From positions 2,270,001 to 2,334,000 of the forward strand of contig NZ_CP085442.1 of assembly GCF_023824195.1 (NCBI RefSeq): 64,000 nt of DNA, in the 5' to 3' direction. The position numbers and the translations under genes are program-made. Positions 62,448 to 64,000 of this stretch are shown here, piece after piece (the first letter of the stretch is position 1; each line of letters starts with the position of its first letter). The stretch is from Priestia megaterium. GTDB taxonomy: Bacteria; Bacillota; Bacilli; Bacillales; Bacillaceae_H. The notes beneath the pieces are model-generated. The model was given only the letters and a program-made list of their open reading frames with translations. It had not been told where the DNA came from and made no database searches.

Positions 62448-63557
62448 CTATCCATCGCTAGAACGCCGCTTTTTGTTTTGAATAAACCCTGCAATTAAAA
62501 GGAAAAGTGGATATAAGATGCCTACAAGTAAGCTGTAGGGAATCCACGTTTTTGTATCCCAATCCTTTTGATAAGAAACGCTTGGAAACACAATAAGGGA
62601 AAGTGTAATCATGATGAGTGCGACTGGAAAAGAAAATAGCTTGTAGTCATTTATATGAAATACATTGGCAACCCCCAAAAGAGTAGCGTAAAAGTAAATG
62701 CAAAGCTTAAAAAAGAGAGTAATAAACCACAAAATAGCAATGACTACTTCAATTCCTTGAAGAAAGTTTCCTACATCAATTCTTCTTCCTAATTCATAGC
62801 TTGGAAACATGGTGATTTGGGAGTAATAAGGACCAAGTACTAAAATTCCGAGTAAGATTAACGTAACCATCACTAGTCCACCGGCTATATTACCTATATA
62901 AAAGGATTGAGTTGCCTTTTTCGTGTCTGGTGTATGGGAAGGAAAAATCATAAGCAGAATGGTATAAGTCAAAGAACTCATGCTTAAAAACGTTAAAACA
63001 GCACGAATAAAAGCTTTTGGATGGATTTCGAACACAGGCTGAATATGCTCTATTTTAATTTGAGGGATCATAGACAAAATGAGAAGTCCGAATAATCCGA
63101 CAAACCAAGGGAATAAAATCTCGGCACTTCGTGCAATAACTTCTATTCCTAGGCGTACTCCTACGATGACCACACCCATAAATGCAATGTGGATGGCTGT
63201 AAGCGGCGTGTAGGGAAGAATTTGTGTAGTGAGAAAATTCCCTACATAGTAAAGAACTTGACTGCTGATAAATAAATTGGATAACACAAAAACACCAGAA
63301 ACAATCTTTCCAAATAGTTTGCCTAAAATTTTTTCGTTCATTTCCATCAGCGTAAGTGTTGGAAACATTTTTCCTAGTGAGGTAAAAAGCAAAACTAATC
63401 CAATTCCTGATGCTACACCGAAGAGTGCGGCAATCCAGGCATCTTGATGAGCATCAGCTGTAATAGCGGCAGGTACAACAATAATTGTGCTTACGATGCT
63501 ATATAAAGTTACTAATTTGCGAAACTGCGCAGCTGAAATATTGATTTCATTAAGCAA
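62448..63557 (-). CDS. GerB-family spore germination permease
   Basis: This is a 369-residue membrane protein with ten helices of the APC-like Ger permease type: AAQFRKLVTLYSIVSTIIVV, WFVGLFGLLILSMIPQ, and NFLQGIEVVIAILWFITLFF. It is clearly paralogous to the pseudogene at 60970-62091. TTG 63557 is chosen: AAAGG lies 10 bases ahead and the N-terminus then aligns residue for residue with the paralogue. No A or C subunit genes are next to it, so it would have to work with subunits from another operon, as reported for orphan B genes in B. megaterium. Confidence 0.88.
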   Translation of the reverse strand: MLNEINISAAQFRKLVTLYSIVSTIIVVPAAITADAHQDAWIAALFGVASGIGLVLLFTSLGKMFPTLTLMEMNEKILGKLFGKIVSGVFVLSNLFISSQVLYYVGNFLTTQILPYTPLTAIHIAFMGVVIVGVRLGIEVIARSAEILFPWFVGLFGLLILSMIPQIKIEHIQPVFEIHPKAFIRAVLTFLSMSSLTYTILLMIFPSHTPDTKKATQSFYIGNIAGGLVMVTLILLGILVLGPYYSQITMFPSYELGRRIDVGNFLQGIEVVIAILWFITLFFKLCIYFYATLLGVANVFHINDYKLFSFPVALIMITLSLIVFPSVSYQKDWDTKTWIPYSLLVGILYPLFLLIAGFIQNKKRRSSDG

Positions 63558-63588
63558 AATGAGCACATCCTTTTGCCATATACACTAA

Positions 63589-63822
63589 TTAAGTGATCCA
63601 ACGGAATAATAAGTGACTTAAAGGTTGAAACATTACTTCTACCCAATCAGAAGGATTCGGTAGAGGCAGCCGAAAGATTTTTGCAAGAGCGATTATGATA
63701 CTGATTGTCATGAACACAATAAAAATGTTCCGTTCCTTTTTATGAGAGTGTTGAGGTAATCTTTTTATTTCCATCCATATAATCCCTGCACAAATGATCA
63801 AAAAGGAAAGAAACAAGTGCAT
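63589..63822 (-). CDS. Small two-helix germination protein (D-type subunit), copy 1
   Basis: This is a 77-residue membrane protein with helices at about 2-17 and 31-46 and the loop LPNPSDWVEVMFQPLSHLLF. The paralogue at 62118-62351 has the same size, the same PNPSD motif and the same place ahead of a gerB-type gene. GGGG lies 8 bases ahead of ATG 63822. The gene is followed by gerB after 31 bases. A candidate forespore promoter lies upstream. Confidence 0.75.
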   Translation of the reverse strand: MHLFLSFLIICAGIIWMEIKRLPQHSHKKERNIFIVFMTISIIIALAKIFRLPLPNPSDWVEVMFQPLSHLLFRWIT

Positions 63823-63865
63823 GCAGTCAACCCCTATACATTTTTTCGTTCAGATAAGCTATTCG

Positions 63866-63896
63866 TATGATGTCCGCTAAAGAAAGTGACTATACA
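63866..63896 (-). promoter_or_regulatory. Possible forespore promoter for the D-B ger genes
   Basis: On the minus strand TGTATA (63896-63891), 18 bases and CATCATA (63872-63866) form a SigF/SigG-like arrangement. The 16 bases AGCGGACATCATACGA (63878-63863) are identical to those upstream of splA. The rest of the sequence to 64000 shows no gene. Confidence 0.4.
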
Positions 63897-64000
63897 TTTC
63901 TGTAAAATATAGAAAGTATTTCAGGAGATAGAAGATATTTTCTAGGGCTCTTAAATGATTGAGGGATTTGTTATGAGGAATATACACTTAGCTTTAACCT

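Overview
The window looks like chromosomal DNA of Priestia (Bacillus) megaterium or a very close relative. The evidence is low-GC Firmicute sequence with strong AAGGAGG-type ribosome binding sites, a divergent bgaM/bgaR lactose pair, a tetraprenyl-beta-curcumene/squalene cyclase, a fused NAD(P)H-hydrate repair enzyme, sporulation genes (splA-splB, germinant-receptor genes, sinI-sinR), fosB, ykpA, ytoQ and topB. No rRNA, tRNA, prophage, CRISPR array or transposase gene was seen.

Layout. 1-5.7 kb: the 5' part of a GH2 beta-galactosidase (cut by the window edge), its AraC-type activator, a membrane protein related to M50 proteases, two GNAT acetyltransferases and an ABC ATPase. 5.8-6.1 kb and 16.25-16.6 kb: two copies of one non-coding, hairpin-rich repeat, each just downstream of a stop codon. 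6.1-16.2 kb: terpene cyclase, C45-type Ntn hydrolase, Nnr, PhzF-like protein, a TSUP permease with a divergent TrmB-type regulator, azoreductase and an SDR. 16.6-24 kb: methyltransferase with a VanR/VanS-like two-component system, MocR regulator/LysE exporter pair, FosB, and an unusual regulator that fuses a nucleophile-less alpha/beta-hydrolase fold to a SARP-like DNA-binding half. 24.3-25 kb: sinI-sinR.

27-31.6 kb is an NAD salvage operon (nrtR, nicotinamidase, pncB, nadD-like, nadE). It carries two matching 26-bp inverted repeats (AATTAACA-N10-TGTTAATT), one overlapping the nrtR -10 box and one ahead of the nicotinamidase, which are very probable NrtR operators. 31.7-43 kb: S1-domain protein, a 27-residue toxin-like peptide gene, Vpr-type protease, 3-hydroxybutyrate dehydrogenase, acylphosphatase, Fsr-like efflux, LLM oxidoreductase, an AraC/DMT cluster and ABC-F YkpA. 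43.4-47.4 kb: a gerA-B-C germinant-receptor operon led by a translationally coupled 41-residue membrane peptide. 48-51.5 kb: an ABC exporter and a SAM-I riboswitch driving a MetT-type transporter. 51.5-60.9 kb: LacI regulator, splA-splB, DUF2339 protein, topB, and an NADH oxidase preceded by three Rex-like inverted repeats.

60.97-63.8 kb holds two tandem copies of a two-gene unit, a small two-helix D-type germination protein followed by a GerB-type permease. The downstream GerB copy is interrupted by one in-frame TGA. The spl and ger units share a 16-bp promoter-region motif that may be a forespore promoter element.

The most informative points are regulatory: local operators for NrtR, Rex, TrmB-type, LacI-type and OmpR-type regulators, a SAM riboswitch, and several small genes easily missed by annotation.
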